From Phreatobacter aquaticus (GTDB taxonomy: Bacteria; Pseudomonadota; Alphaproteobacteria; Rhizobiales; Phreatobacteraceae): a stretch of DNA of 64,000 nucleotides. The position numbers and the translations under genes were made by a program. The DNA is taken from assembly GCF_005160265.1 (NCBI RefSeq), contig NZ_CP039865.1, positions 2,132,828 to 2,196,827 on the forward strand, read 5' to 3'. Positions 25,772-34,406 of the stretch are shown here, piece after piece (position 1 is the first letter of the stretch; each line of letters begins with the position of its first letter). The notes under the pieces were generated by a model, which was not told where the DNA came from, made no database searches, and saw nothing but the letters and a program-made list of their open reading frames with translations.

Positions 25772-26500
25772 ATGACAATCTGGGGAAAACTGGGCGGGGC
25801 AGCCGCAGGTTTTGCGATCGGTGGCCCGATCGGCGCGCTGCTGGGCGCGCTGGCCGGCCATTTCATCCTGGACGAGGGCCTGCTGGCGCCGGACCAGAGG
25901 CCACCGCGCGAGACCATTGCCTTCACCATCGGCCTCGTCGCGCTGGCCGCCAAGATGGCCAAGGCCGATGGCGTCGTCACCCGCGACGAAAAGGCAGCCT
26001 TCCTGCGTCTGGTCGAGGTCGCACCGGGTGACGAGGCCCGGATCGTTGCGCTGTTCGATCTCGCCAAGCAGAGCGTCGCCGGCTTCGACGCCTATGCCCG
26101 CCAGTTGCGGGACCTCTTGAAAGACGAGCCGAAGGTCCTGGAGGATCTGATCGACGGCCTGTTCGGCATCGCCAAGGCGGACGGTGCGGTGCACGAGGCC
26201 GAGCTCGCCTATCTCTCGGAGGTCGCCAGGATCCTCGGCTTCTCCGACAATGCCTATGCCCAGATTAGGGCGCGCCATGTGGTCGAGGGCTCGATCGATC
26301 CCTACCGGATCCTCGGCATTCCGCCGGATGTGCCTGACGAAGCCATCAAGACGGCGTGGCGCTCTCTGGTGCGCGAACATCACCCGGACCGGCTGATCGG
26401 GCGCGGCGTGCCGGCCGAACTTGTCTCGATCGCAACAGCCAAGATGGCCGCCATCAATGAGGCCTATGAGGCGCTCAGGCGCGCCAGGGGATTTGCATGA
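25772..26500 (+). CDS. DjlA-like protein with TerB and J domains
   Basis: A 242-residue protein. A short Gly-rich hydrophobic N-terminus (about 7-32, possible membrane association) is followed by a TerB-like helical domain (about 48-165; KMAKADGVVTRDEKAAF and GIAKADGAVHEAELAYL repeat units). The C-terminal J domain has HPD at residues 204-206 in VREHHPDRLIG. J domains stimulate the DnaK ATPase, so this should be a co-chaperone. DjlA in E. coli affects envelope signalling. The stop overlaps the ATG of the AmpD-like amidase (ATGA), which ties it to cell-wall metabolism here. Confidence 0.88.
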   Translation: MTIWGKLGGAAAGFAIGGPIGALLGALAGHFILDEGLLAPDQRPPRETIAFTIGLVALAAKMAKADGVVTRDEKAAFLRLVEVAPGDEARIVALFDLAKQSVAGFDAYARQLRDLLKDEPKVLEDLIDGLFGIAKADGAVHEAELAYLSEVARILGFSDNAYAQIRARHVVEGSIDPYRILGIPPDVPDEAIKTAWRSLVREHHPDRLIGRGVPAELVSIATAKMAAINEAYEALRRARGFA

Positions 26501-27288
26501 GCGACCATTGCGATGATCACCACCATGAGGACGAGGGCCAGCTCGGCCGTCCGGATTCGGAGCTGGTCGGTGCTCTCTCCGCCTCGCCCAACCACGACGG
26601 CCGCAAGGGCTCAGGCGTCGATACCCTGATCATCCACTATACCGGCATGCAGGATGGCCTCGCCGCACTGCATCGCTTGTGTGATCCCAATCCGCCACGC
26701 GTCTCCGCCCATTATGTCGTGTTCGAGGATGGCGAGATCGTTCAATGCGTCGCGGAAGCGCGCCGCGCATGGCATGCGGGTGCGGGCTCCTGGGGCGGCC
26801 GAGAGGACGTCAACACTCGCTCCATCGGCATCGAGATCGTCAATCCCGGCCACGAATTCGGCTACAGGCCGTTTCCAGACGCGCAGATCGACGCGGTCGT
26901 GGCGCTGACGGCTGACATTCTCACCCGTCACGCGATCCCGCGCGCCAATGTGCTGGCCCATGCCGACATTGCCCCGACCCGCAAGACCGATCCAGGCGAG
27001 TTGTTCCCGTGGAGCCGACTGGTGGCGGTGGGTGCCGGCCTGTGGGTTCCGGCTGCTCCCCTTCAGCCCGGACCGAGCTTTGGCCCTGGCGAGGAAGGGC
27101 CGCCGATCCAGGCGATCCAGGCCCTGTTCGCCATGCTCGGCTACGGCATCCAGGTGACCGGCGTCTACGATCCGCTGACCGAGGCTGTCGTGACGGCCTT
27201 CCAGCGTCATTGGCGGCAGGATCTGGTCAGCGGCATCGCCGACGCCTCCACGCTGAAAACGCTGCGCGATCTTTTGGCGAGCCGATGA
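26497..27288 (+). CDS. N-acetylmuramoyl-L-alanine amidase (AmpD-like) with PG-binding domain
   Basis: A 263-residue zinc amidase that cleaves the MurNAc-L-Ala bond. Amidase_2 residues are visible as H47 (LIIHYTG), H155 (LAHADIAP) and D165 with K163 (RKTDPG), matching E. coli AmpD H34, H154, D164 and K162. A peptidoglycan-binding-1 domain follows (about 200-260; IQALFAMLGYGIQVTGVYDPLTEAVVTAFQRHW). There is no signal peptide, so a cytoplasmic recycling role is likely, although the PG-binding domain is more usual in exported forms. The N-terminus carries a His/Asp-rich stretch (CDDHHHEDE). Confidence 0.88.
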   Translation: MSDHCDDHHHEDEGQLGRPDSELVGALSASPNHDGRKGSGVDTLIIHYTGMQDGLAALHRLCDPNPPRVSAHYVVFEDGEIVQCVAEARRAWHAGAGSWGGREDVNTRSIGIEIVNPGHEFGYRPFPDAQIDAVVALTADILTRHAIPRANVLAHADIAPTRKTDPGELFPWSRLVAVGAGLWVPAAPLQPGPSFGPGEEGPPIQAIQALFAMLGYGIQVTGVYDPLTEAVVTAFQRHWRQDLVSGIADASTLKTLRDLLASR

Positions 27289-27887
27289 TCCGCGTCGCCG
27301 ACCTGTCACCGGAGCGCCGGACAGCCGTTCAGGCCGCGCTGGTGCCAGGGGAGGTTGTGCGGTGGATCGGACTGCCTGATCCATCGAAGTCGCCGGGCGG
27401 CGGCGGCCAAGGGTTCACCCCGGCCTATGTCTGGTTGGGAATTGTCGGCGTGTGGCAGGCAGGGGCGCTCACGGCTGCGCTGGCCTCGGGCCTCGCCGTT
27501 GCCTGGTACTATGTGGCGGTCGGCTGCGTCTTCATGGCTCTTGGCGGCCTGTTTTACCGGCGAGCCCTCGTCGAGCATCGGGCGGCGCAGGCCCGCCTCC
27601 ACCTCGTGACCGACCGGCGCCTGCTGACGATCGATCTGGCCGATCTCAGGGCTAGCCTTGCGCTGAGCCCGGCCGAGATTGCCTATGCCGAGCCGACCTT
27701 CGGGCGGCAGGGCCATGGCGACATCGAGATCGGCCATGGCGAACCTGGCACGCTGGCGTGGGACATCGAGATGTTCCATCACATCCGGGGGGTCGGCGAC
27801 GTCGAGGCGGCCATCAAGGCCCTGCGCCGCCTGCTGGCGGAGCACGGCAGGGTGCTTCTCACTGTCGCGCCCGATGATGACGATTGA
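27285..27887 (+). CDS. hypothetical membrane protein
   Basis: A 200-residue protein that I do not recognise. It has a short soluble N-terminus (MIRVADLSPERRTAVQAALVPGEVVRWIG). Two helices follow (about 45-65 and 70-88). The soluble C-terminal part has a strand-rich PH-like look (ARLHLVTDRRLLTIDLADLRASLALSPAEIAYAEP) and ends in an acidic DDDD. The LVPGEVVRWIG and VTDRRLL patterns resemble bacterial PH-type membrane proteins. The ATG overlaps the AmpD-like stop (ATGA), so it is the third gene of a coupled djlA-ampD operon. Confidence 0.6.
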   Translation: MIRVADLSPERRTAVQAALVPGEVVRWIGLPDPSKSPGGGGQGFTPAYVWLGIVGVWQAGALTAALASGLAVAWYYVAVGCVFMALGGLFYRRALVEHRAAQARLHLVTDRRLLTIDLADLRASLALSPAEIAYAEPTFGRQGHGDIEIGHGEPGTLAWDIEMFHHIRGVGDVEAAIKALRRLLAEHGRVLLTVAPDDDD

Positions 27888-27948
27888 GCAAGGCTCGGCA
27901 TTTCCCTCGTCTAGCGGGCTTGTCGGGCGGTTTCCGTGGAGAATGGTC

Positions 27949-28701
27949 ATGCGTTGGCCCACCGTCCTTGCTGCCGTCCTGATCAGCGGAACTGCATCGG
28001 CCCAGACCGCCATGCCGTCGGGCTTTGTCCATCTCGCCGAGGTCAATGCCTCGATCCGGCAGGACATCCGCTATGCCGGCTCGCGCAATTTCGTCGGGCG
28101 GCCAATCGCCGGCTATCGCGCGGCCGAATGTGTTCTGACGCGTGAGGCGGCTCAGGCCCTCGACCGGGTGCAGAAAAGCCTCGCCGCCCGAGGACTGACC
28201 CTGGTGGTCTGGGACTGCTACCGGCCCGCCAGCGCGGTCGCCGATTTCATGGCCTGGTCGCGCGATCTCTCCGACCAGCGCCAGCGCGCCATCTTCTATC
28301 CGGCGGTGGAGAAGCGCACGCTGACCTCGGACGGCTACCTCTCCGCCCGCTCCACCCATTCGCGCGGCTCGACCGTCGATCTCGGCATCGCGCCGGCCAG
28401 CGGCGGATGGCCTCCTTCCGGAAGTCTGGGGCCCGGCGCCTGCACGGCACCGGCCGCCCAGCGGGGCAACGAGGGCACGCTCGATTTCGGCACGGCCTAT
28501 GATTGCTTCGATCCGCTGTCTCATGGGGCAGCGCGTGGCGTCGCGCGGGAGGCACAGGCGAACCGGCGCATGCTGGCGCTCGCCATGGCAGCACAGGGCT
28601 TCCGCGCCTACGCCAAGGAATGGTGGCACTTCCAGCTGCGCAACGAGCCGTTCCCGACCCAGACCTTCGATTTTCCGATCCCTCCGCGCGGCATGCGCTG
28701 A
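27949..28701 (+). CDS. D-alanyl-D-alanine dipeptidase (VanX/DdpX type, M15D)
   Basis: A 250-residue exported zinc dipeptidase with signal MRWPTVLAAVLISGTASA. The M15 zinc site is STHSRGSTVDLGI (H137, D144), with KEWWHF supplying catalytic E224 and ligand H227. The WDCYRPASAV strand is typical of VanX/DdpX. The expected reaction is D-Ala-D-Ala hydrolysis in the periplasm. No vanA- or vanH-like genes are near, so a peptidoglycan turnover or nutrient role is more likely than vancomycin resistance. GGAG 7 bases upstream favours the ATG at 27949 over the one at 27943. Confidence 0.9.
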   Translation: MRWPTVLAAVLISGTASAQTAMPSGFVHLAEVNASIRQDIRYAGSRNFVGRPIAGYRAAECVLTREAAQALDRVQKSLAARGLTLVVWDCYRPASAVADFMAWSRDLSDQRQRAIFYPAVEKRTLTSDGYLSARSTHSRGSTVDLGIAPASGGWPPSGSLGPGACTAPAAQRGNEGTLDFGTAYDCFDPLSHGAARGVAREAQANRRMLALAMAAQGFRAYAKEWWHFQLRNEPFPTQTFDFPIPPRGMR

Positions 28702-28784
28702 GACAGAGGCGGCTGCGCCCCACGCGTGGTGGAACCATTTCCACGCGGGCGCATTGTTATACCTGCATCATCGGAGGTCTCATC

Positions 28785-29408
28785 ATGACGGACGCAAGCC
28801 AATCCAAGCCGCATTCGCTTGGCACTCATCTCGTTCCGCTCCGCCGCAACTGGGGCTGGCTGATGGGCGCGGGCATCGTGCTCCTGGCTCTCGGCACGGT
28901 TGGCCTGGCGGCAACGGTCATCCTCGGTGTGGTCAGCGTGCTGTCGTTCGGTGCGATGATGCTGGTGGGCGGCGGCGTTCTGCTTGTGGATGCCTTCCGC
29001 CGCGAGGGCTGGCAGAGCCGGCTGCTCATGGTCGCCATCGGCGCTCTCTATGTGATGACCGGCGCGCTGATCTTCTACAATCCGCTCTCGGCCCTGGTCG
29101 CGATCACGCTGTTCGTCGGTGTGGCGCTTGTCGCCACCGGCATCCTGCGCATCGTCATGGCGTTTCAGCTGCGTCCGGCCTCGCTCTGGATCTGGGTCCT
29201 CGCGTCCGGCCTCATGTCGCTGGTGCTTGGCGTGCTGATCCTGGCTTCTTGGCCCGCCTCCGCCTCCTGGGTGCTCGGCACGTTCCTGGCGATCGAGCTG
29301 ATCTTCCAGGGCTGGACCTATCTGATGCTGGCCTTCGCCATCCGCTCCACCTTTGATGGTGTGAAGGCTCGTCCCGGGGCCGTTCCGCCGCCTGCCGCCA
29401 GCGTCTGA
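28785..29408 (+). CDS. HdeD family membrane protein
   Basis: A 207-residue protein with six predicted membrane helices in three hairpins: WGWLMGAGIVLLALGTVGLA, VSVLSFGAMMLVGGGVLLVDAF, LLMVAIGALYVMTGALIFYNP and so on. This is the HdeD (DUF308) pattern. E. coli HdeD helps acid resistance at high cell density; here the role is only presumed. GGAGG 9 bases before the ATG at 28785 is a good ribosome binding site. It is the last gene before the dcw cluster, with no terminator visible after it. Confidence 0.85.
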   Translation: MTDASQSKPHSLGTHLVPLRRNWGWLMGAGIVLLALGTVGLAATVILGVVSVLSFGAMMLVGGGVLLVDAFRREGWQSRLLMVAIGALYVMTGALIFYNPLSALVAITLFVGVALVATGILRIVMAFQLRPASLWIWVLASGLMSLVLGVLILASWPASASWVLGTFLAIELIFQGWTYLMLAFAIRSTFDGVKARPGAVPPPAASV

Positions 29409-29445
29409 GCATCATCCCGATCCGCGCCGATATGGTCACCAAAGT

Positions 29446-29483
29446 GTTTCGGGAAACCCTTTCTTAACGGGCGCCCGCGTTAA
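29446..29483. promoter_or_regulatory. candidate control region upstream of rsmH
   Basis: The 279-base gap before rsmH contains the perfect palindrome GTTTCGGGAAAC (29446-29457) and then TTAACG...CGTTAA arms around 8 bases (29464-29483). The second pair carries two TTAA half-sites 12 bases apart, not the 7 of a classical CtrA box. The gap has no open frame resembling mraZ. I assign no promoter hexamers with confidence. Confidence 0.35.
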
Positions 29484-29687
29484 TGAGGCGTTGACGACGC
29501 GGATTCTGCGGCAGGACGCGCGCAGGGCGTTGTCGTCGTCGCTGACGCCCGTGATGCCATGCCGGTCGAAGTCGTGCCGCAGATCCCGATGCCGGTCTCC
29601 AGCGCCCTCAGCGCGGCGACCGCGATCCGGCGTCTCGCCACACGCGCCCGCAGACACACCGGCAGGAGAAGGGCCGGGGGACTGGGC

Positions 29688-30662
29688 ATGACGAGCGGCG
29701 CACCGATCACTGGCGAGGCCTCGCGGCCCCATGTGCCGGTGCTGCTCGCCGAGGTCCTCGACGCGCTCGCCTTGCGCCCCGATGCCCTTGTCATCGACGG
29801 AACTTTCGGGGCCGGCGGCTATAGCCGCGCCATTCTCGATGCCGGTGCCCAGGTCATCGCCATCGACCGCGACCCCACAGCCATCGCTGCCGGACAGGCG
29901 CTGGTTGCCGAATCGGCCGGCAGGCTCACCCTGGTCCATGACCGCTTCGCCAATCTGGATGCAGTCGCCGACAGCCTCGGCCACGCAAGCGTCGATGGCG
30001 TCGTGCTGGATATCGGCGTCTCCTCCATGCAGCTCGACCAGGCCGAGCGCGGCTTCTCGTTCCGCTTCGACGGCCCGCTGGACATGCGCATGGCGCTGGA
30101 CGGCGAGAGCGCGGCCGATCTGGTCGCAAGCCTCGACGAGACCGATCTTGCCAATCTCATCTATCGCTATGGCGAGGAGCGCCTGTCGCGCCACATCGCC
30201 AAGGCCGTCGTGCGCGAACGCGCCATCGAGCCGATCGTCACCACCCGCCGGCTCGCCGATATCGTCGGCCGGGTCGTGCGCTCCAAACCCGGCGAGATCC
30301 ACCCGGCGACCCGCACGTTCCAGGCGTTGCGTATCGCGGTGAACGATGAGCTCGGCGAACTGGAACAGGCACTGGAGGCTGCCGAGCGCATCCTGAAGCC
30401 CGGCGGGCGGCTGGTCATCGTCACCTTCCATTCGCTTGAGGATCGCATCGTCAAGCAGTTCCTGGTCGAGCGTTCGGCAACTCGCTCTGGCGGATCGCGG
30501 CATCAGCCGGCAGCCGCCATGCCCGATCCGACCTTCGTGCTGGTCCACCGCAAGGCCGTGGCGGCCGGCTCCGCGGAAAGTGCCGCCAATCCAAGGGCGC
30601 GCTCGGCCAAGCTGCGTGCCGGCGTCCGCACTGCGGCTCAGGCCCGGAGTGTCCGGCCATGA
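29688..30662 (+). CDS. rsmH: 16S rRNA (cytosine(1402)-N4)-methyltransferase RsmH
   Basis: Methylates N4 of C1402 in the 16S rRNA decoding region using S-adenosylmethionine. The 324 residues show [13 protein letters not shown], the SAM loop [49 protein letters not shown] and the C-terminal [15 protein letters not shown]. These are diagnostic. The ATG at 29688 was chosen because upstream in-frame sequence is Arg-rich and unconserved. It is the first gene of the dcw operon, where mraZ is normally found just ahead. Its stop overlaps the ftsL start. Confidence 0.96.
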   Translation: MTSGAPITGEASRPHVPVLLAEVLDALALRPDALVIDGTFGAGGYSRAILDAGAQVIAIDRDPTAIAAGQALVAESAGRLTLVHDRFANLDAVADSLGHASVDGVVLDIGVSSMQLDQAERGFSFRFDGPLDMRMALDGESAADLVASLDETDLANLIYRYGEERLSRHIAKAVVRERAIEPIVTTRRLADIVGRVVRSKPGEIHPATRTFQALRIAVNDELGELEQALEAAERILKPGGRLVIVTFHSLEDRIVKQFLVERSATRSGGSRHQPAAAMPDPTFVLVHRKAVAAGSAESAANPRARSAKLRAGVRTAAQARSVRP

Positions 30663-31057
30663 TGCGCTTCCTCAACACGATCGTGGTGGCGGCCCTGATC
30701 ATCGCCGCCGTCGTCGTCTACCGCATCAAGTATGAGGCGACGCGCCACGCCGAGGATGTCGCCAAGCTGAAGCTGGAGATCAACCGCGAGCGCGAGGCGA
30801 TCGCCGAGCTCAAGGCGCGCTGGGCGCGGCTCAACAGCCCGGACCGGCTGCAGACCCTGGCCGAACGCCATCTCAGCCTTCGGCCGCTGGCGATCGACCA
30901 ATTGCACACGCTCGGCGGTCTCCCCGACAAGCCCTATGTCGACCCGGATCCGATCGGCTCGATGCTGGAGGCGATGGACGGCAATGCCGATCCGACGGCG
31001 ACCGGCTCGGTTCGTTCCGCCCCGATGCCGCAGCGCCGGCCACAGGGGGGGCGCTGA
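30659..31057 (+). CDS. ftsL: cell division protein FtsL
   Basis: A 132-residue bitopic membrane protein. A short N-terminus and one helix (about 5-21, [16 protein letters not shown]) are followed by a coiled coil (about 26-62, [29 protein letters not shown]). The [20 protein letters not shown] motif of FtsL comes next, then a variable Pro-rich tail. It bridges FtsB and FtsQ with FtsWI in the divisome. The start overlaps the rsmH stop (ATGA) and its stop overlaps the ftsI ATG (TGATG). Position between rsmH and ftsI is invariant in dcw clusters. Confidence 0.88.
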   Translation: MMRFLNTIVVAALIIAAVVVYRIKYEATRHAEDVAKLKLEINREREAIAELKARWARLNSPDRLQTLAERHLSLRPLAIDQLHTLGGLPDKPYVDPDPIGSMLEAMDGNADPTATGSVRSAPMPQRRPQGGR

Positions 31058-32850
31058 TGGACAAGGGTCAAGAGTTTCTGCGTCCCGGGGACCAGCGCCA
31101 GATGGAACCGAAGAAGCCTTTCCTGATGCGCGTCCGCTATTTCATGGCCTGGCTGCTCGCCGGGCCTCAGTCGGAACGCATGAAGAAGGCCAAGTCGCGC
31201 ATTGGCCTCGCCATGCTCAGCTTCGGCGGGCTCTATCTGATCATCGCCGGCAGCATGATCTCCTATGCGCTGAACCGGGATTCGTCGCAGCGCTCCGCCA
31301 TCCGCAGCCAGGAAGCGGTTTCGTCCGCGCGGCCCGATATCGTCGACCGCAACGGCGAGGTGCTGGCAACCGATGTGCGCACCGTGTCGCTGTTCGCCGA
31401 GCCCCGCAAGCTTGCCGCGAGCTTCGATGTCGACGAGGCGACCGAACTTCTCACCGCCGTCCTGCCCGATCTCGACCAGCGTGAAGTGCGCGACCGCCTG
31501 CGCTCAGGCAAGGGCTTCGTCTGGCTCCGGCGCGAGATCACCCTTGAACAGCGTGGCCAGATCCATCGCCTCGGCATTCCCGGCATCGGCTTCCTCAACG
31601 AGGCCAAGCGGTCCTATCCCAATGGCCCGACGCTCTCCCATGTGCTCGGCCATGTGAATGTCGACAATCAGGGCATTGCCGGCATGGAGCGCTATATCGA
31701 CGGGCGCGGCCTCGCCGAACTGCACCGCGCGGGCTTTGCCACCAGCCGCAACCAGGAGCCGGTGCAGCTCTCGATCGACCTGCGCGTCCAGCACGTCCTG
31801 CGCGACGAGCTGATCAAGGCGCATCAGCGCTTCCGGGCCAAGGCAGCGTCCGGGGTGATCATCGACGTCAATACCGGCGAGATCGTCGCCATGGCGTCGA
31901 TCCCCGATTACGACCCGAACCATCCCGGCGGCTCGATGGGCGACGACCGGATCAACCGCCTGACCACCGGCGTCTTCGAGATGGGCTCGGTGATGAAGGC
32001 GCTGACGATCGCCATGGCGGTCGATTCCGGCCGGTTCAATGTCAATTCGAGCATTGATTCCCGCTTTCCGCTCGTCGTCGGCCGCCACCAGGTGAAGGAT
32101 TTCCATGCCCAGCGCCGGGTGCTGACCCTGGCGGAAGTGTTCACCTATTCCTCCAATATCGGCACGAGCCGCATGGCGATGACGCTGGGCGGCGAGCACC
32201 AGCGGACCTTCCTGCGGCGCCTCGGCCAGATGTCGCGCCTGCAGACCGAACTGCCGGAGAGCGCCGCGCCGCTGCTGCCGCGCCGCTGGGCCGACATCAC
32301 GATCGCGACCGTCTCCTTCGGCCACGGCATCTCAGTCGCTCCGCTCCAGGCGGTGATGGGCACTGCCGCGCTGATGAATGGCGGTCTGCTGATTCAGCCA
32401 ACCTTCCTGCGCCGGACACCTGAACAGGTGGCCGCGGCCTCCACGCGGGTGATCCGCCCCGAGACTTCGAACGTCATGCGCTTCCTGATGCGGCTCAATG
32501 CCGAGCGCGGCTCGGGCCGGCGCGCCGATGTCGATGGCTATTATGTCGGCGGCAAGACCGGCACGGCCGAGAAGGTCATTGGCGGTCGCTATGCCAAGGA
32601 TCGCCTGCTCAACTCGTTCATGGCGGTCTTCCCGGCCGACCAGCCGCGCTATCTGGTTCTGGTGACGCTCGACGAGCCGAAGGGCATCCCGGAGACCCAT
32701 GGCCTCGCGACTGCCGGCTTCAACGCGGCGCCGACGGCGGCCCGTGTCATCACCCGCGCAGCGCCGCTGCTCGGCCTGCAGCCCCGCTTCGACCTGCCTC
32801 CGGCGGCGCAATCGATCCAGGTCGGCTATCGCGGACCGGCTGCGCGTTGA
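31057..32850 (+). CDS. ftsI: septal peptidoglycan transpeptidase FtsI (PBP3)
   Basis: Class B penicillin-binding protein that cross-links septal peptidoglycan together with the glycosyltransferase FtsW. The 597 residues have one membrane anchor (about 49-67) and a pedestal domain. The transpeptidase motifs are SxxK as S311-V-M-K314, SxN as S365-S-N367 and KTG at 500-502 (GGKTGTAEK). The nucleophile context GSVMK differs slightly from the common GSTMK. The N-terminal cytoplasmic part is longer than in E. coli, as usual for alphaproteobacteria. An upstream overlap with ftsL implies coupled translation. A 71-base gap precedes murE. Confidence 0.95.
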   Translation: MDKGQEFLRPGDQRQMEPKKPFLMRVRYFMAWLLAGPQSERMKKAKSRIGLAMLSFGGLYLIIAGSMISYALNRDSSQRSAIRSQEAVSSARPDIVDRNGEVLATDVRTVSLFAEPRKLAASFDVDEATELLTAVLPDLDQREVRDRLRSGKGFVWLRREITLEQRGQIHRLGIPGIGFLNEAKRSYPNGPTLSHVLGHVNVDNQGIAGMERYIDGRGLAELHRAGFATSRNQEPVQLSIDLRVQHVLRDELIKAHQRFRAKAASGVIIDVNTGEIVAMASIPDYDPNHPGGSMGDDRINRLTTGVFEMGSVMKALTIAMAVDSGRFNVNSSIDSRFPLVVGRHQVKDFHAQRRVLTLAEVFTYSSNIGTSRMAMTLGGEHQRTFLRRLGQMSRLQTELPESAAPLLPRRWADITIATVSFGHGISVAPLQAVMGTAALMNGGLLIQPTFLRRTPEQVAAASTRVIRPETSNVMRFLMRLNAERGSGRRADVDGYYVGGKTGTAEKVIGGRYAKDRLLNSFMAVFPADQPRYLVLVTLDEPKGIPETHGLATAGFNAAPTAARVITRAAPLLGLQPRFDLPPAAQSIQVGYRGPAAR

Positions 32851-32921
32851 GCGCGCCGCCGTAACCCCGCCACAGTGCATGCCATGCTCGCCTAGGTCCG
32901 CAGCAAAACCGTGATTCCCGC

Positions 32922-34406
32922 ATGAACCTGCAATCCCTCATCGGCGAACAGCTCGCCCCTGCCATCGGCGCGACCGGCATTGCCGGCATCACCGCCGACT
33001 CGCGGGCGGTTGCAGCGGGGTTCCTGTTCTTCGCTCTGAAGGGCGAGAAGACCGACGGCATGGCCTATGCCGACAAGGCGGTCGCAGCTGGCGCTGCCGC
33101 CATCGTGACCGACAAGGCCGGCGCGCCAAGCTCCATTGGCGGCGTTCCGGTGATCCAGGTCGCCAATGGCCGCCGCGAACTGGCTCTGGCGGCCAGCCGC
33201 TTCCACGCGCGCCAGCCGGGCACGATTGCAGCCGTCACCGGCACCTCGGGCAAGACCTCGGTTGCCGCCTTTCTGCGCCAGATTTTTGCGGCCGGTGGGT
33301 TCCAGGCGGCTTCCATCGGCACGGTCGGAGTCGTCCGCCCCTCCGGCAAGGTCTATGGCGGGCTGACCACGCCCGATCCGGTGACGCTGCATCAGACGCT
33401 CGACACGCTGGCCGGCGAAGGCGTGACCCATGTCGCCTTCGAGGCGTCTTCGCATGGCCTCGACCAGCATCGCCTCGACGGCGTCCGGATCAAGGCCGCG
33501 GCCTTCACCAACCTCTCGCGTGACCATCTGGATTATCACCACACGGTGGAAGCCTATCGCGCGGCGAAGCTCCGCCTGTTCACCGACCTCCTGCCGCCGG
33601 ACGGCACGGCTGTTGTCATGAACACCGACGAAGGCCAGCCCTTCGCCGATGCGGCGCGGGCCCGAGGCCAGAGACTGATCCTCATCGGTCGCGGCGATGA
33701 AGCCACGCAGGGCGGCATCTCGCTCCGGTCCGAGACAATCGACGGGGCAGGGCAGGTGGTCGAGATCGAGGCCTTTGGCCTGCGGACGAAGGTGCGCATC
33801 CCGCTGCTCGGTCAGTTCCAGGTCGACAACGCTCTGGTCGCGGCAGGACTCGCGATCGGCTGCGGCATTGCGCCGGACGTGGCTTTTGCTGCATTGGCCA
33901 CGCTTGAGGGCGCCAAGGGACGGCTCGAATTCGTTGGCGAGGCCAATGGCGCGCCCGTCGTGGTGGACTATGCCCACAAGCCCGGCGCGCTTCAGACTGT
34001 GCTGGAAGCGGCCCGGCCCTTCGCGAGAGGCAGGCTCATCGTCGTGTTCGGCTGCGGCGGCGACCGCGACACCGGCAAGCGCCCGCTGATGGGGCGCATC
34101 GCTGTCGAGAATGCCGACCGTGTCATCGTCACCGACGACAATCCCCGCTCGGAGAACCCGGCCGCCATCCGCGCTGCCATCATGGCGGAAGCGCCCGGCG
34201 CCATCGAGATCGCCGACCGTGCGGAGGCGATCCGCAGCGCGGTCCACGGCCTCGAGCCCGGCGACCTGCTCGTCATTGCCGGCAAGGGTCACGAAACCGG
34301 CCAGATCGTCGGCTCTGTCACGCTGCCCTTTTCCGACCATGAGGTCGCGCTGGCCGCGATCCAGGAATTGCCGGCATCCAGCCTTCCGAAAGGGTCCGCC
34401 GTATGA
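32922..34406 (+). CDS. murE: UDP-MurNAc-L-Ala-D-Glu:meso-diaminopimelate ligase MurE
   Basis: Adds meso-diaminopimelate to the UDP-MurNAc dipeptide. The 494 residues contain the ATP loop GTSGKTS (G107-S113, K111), LTTPDPVTL, EASSHGLDQHRLDG and the amino-acid specificity motif DNPR (406-409, TDDNPRSE). That motif marks selection of meso-DAP, not lysine. The carbamylated-lysine segment YHHTVEAYRAAKLRLF is present. The stop overlaps the murF start by 4 bases. The start ATG at 32922 gives a normal family N-terminus. Confidence 0.96.
   Translation: MNLQSLIGEQLAPAIGATGIAGITADSRAVAAGFLFFALKGEKTDGMAYADKAVAAGAAAIVTDKAGAPSSIGGVPVIQVANGRRELALAASRFHARQPGTIAAVTGTSGKTSVAAFLRQIFAAGGFQAASIGTVGVVRPSGKVYGGLTTPDPVTLHQTLDTLAGEGVTHVAFEASSHGLDQHRLDGVRIKAAAFTNLSRDHLDYHHTVEAYRAAKLRLFTDLLPPDGTAVVMNTDEGQPFADAARARGQRLILIGRGDEATQGGISLRSETIDGAGQVVEIEAFGLRTKVRIPLLGQFQVDNALVAAGLAIGCGIAPDVAFAALATLEGAKGRLEFVGEANGAPVVVDYAHKPGALQTVLEAARPFARGRLIVVFGCGGDRDTGKRPLMGRIAVENADRVIVTDDNPRSENPAAIRAAIMAEAPGAIEIADRAEAIRSAVHGLEPGDLLVIAGKGHETGQIVGSVTLPFSDHEVALAAIQELPASSLPKGSAV

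Noticed and set aside
27949-28701. Vancomycin-resistance dipeptidase
   Set aside because: The enzyme family is VanX/DdpX, but vanH, vanA and a VanRS pair are absent. A wall turnover role is the simpler reading.
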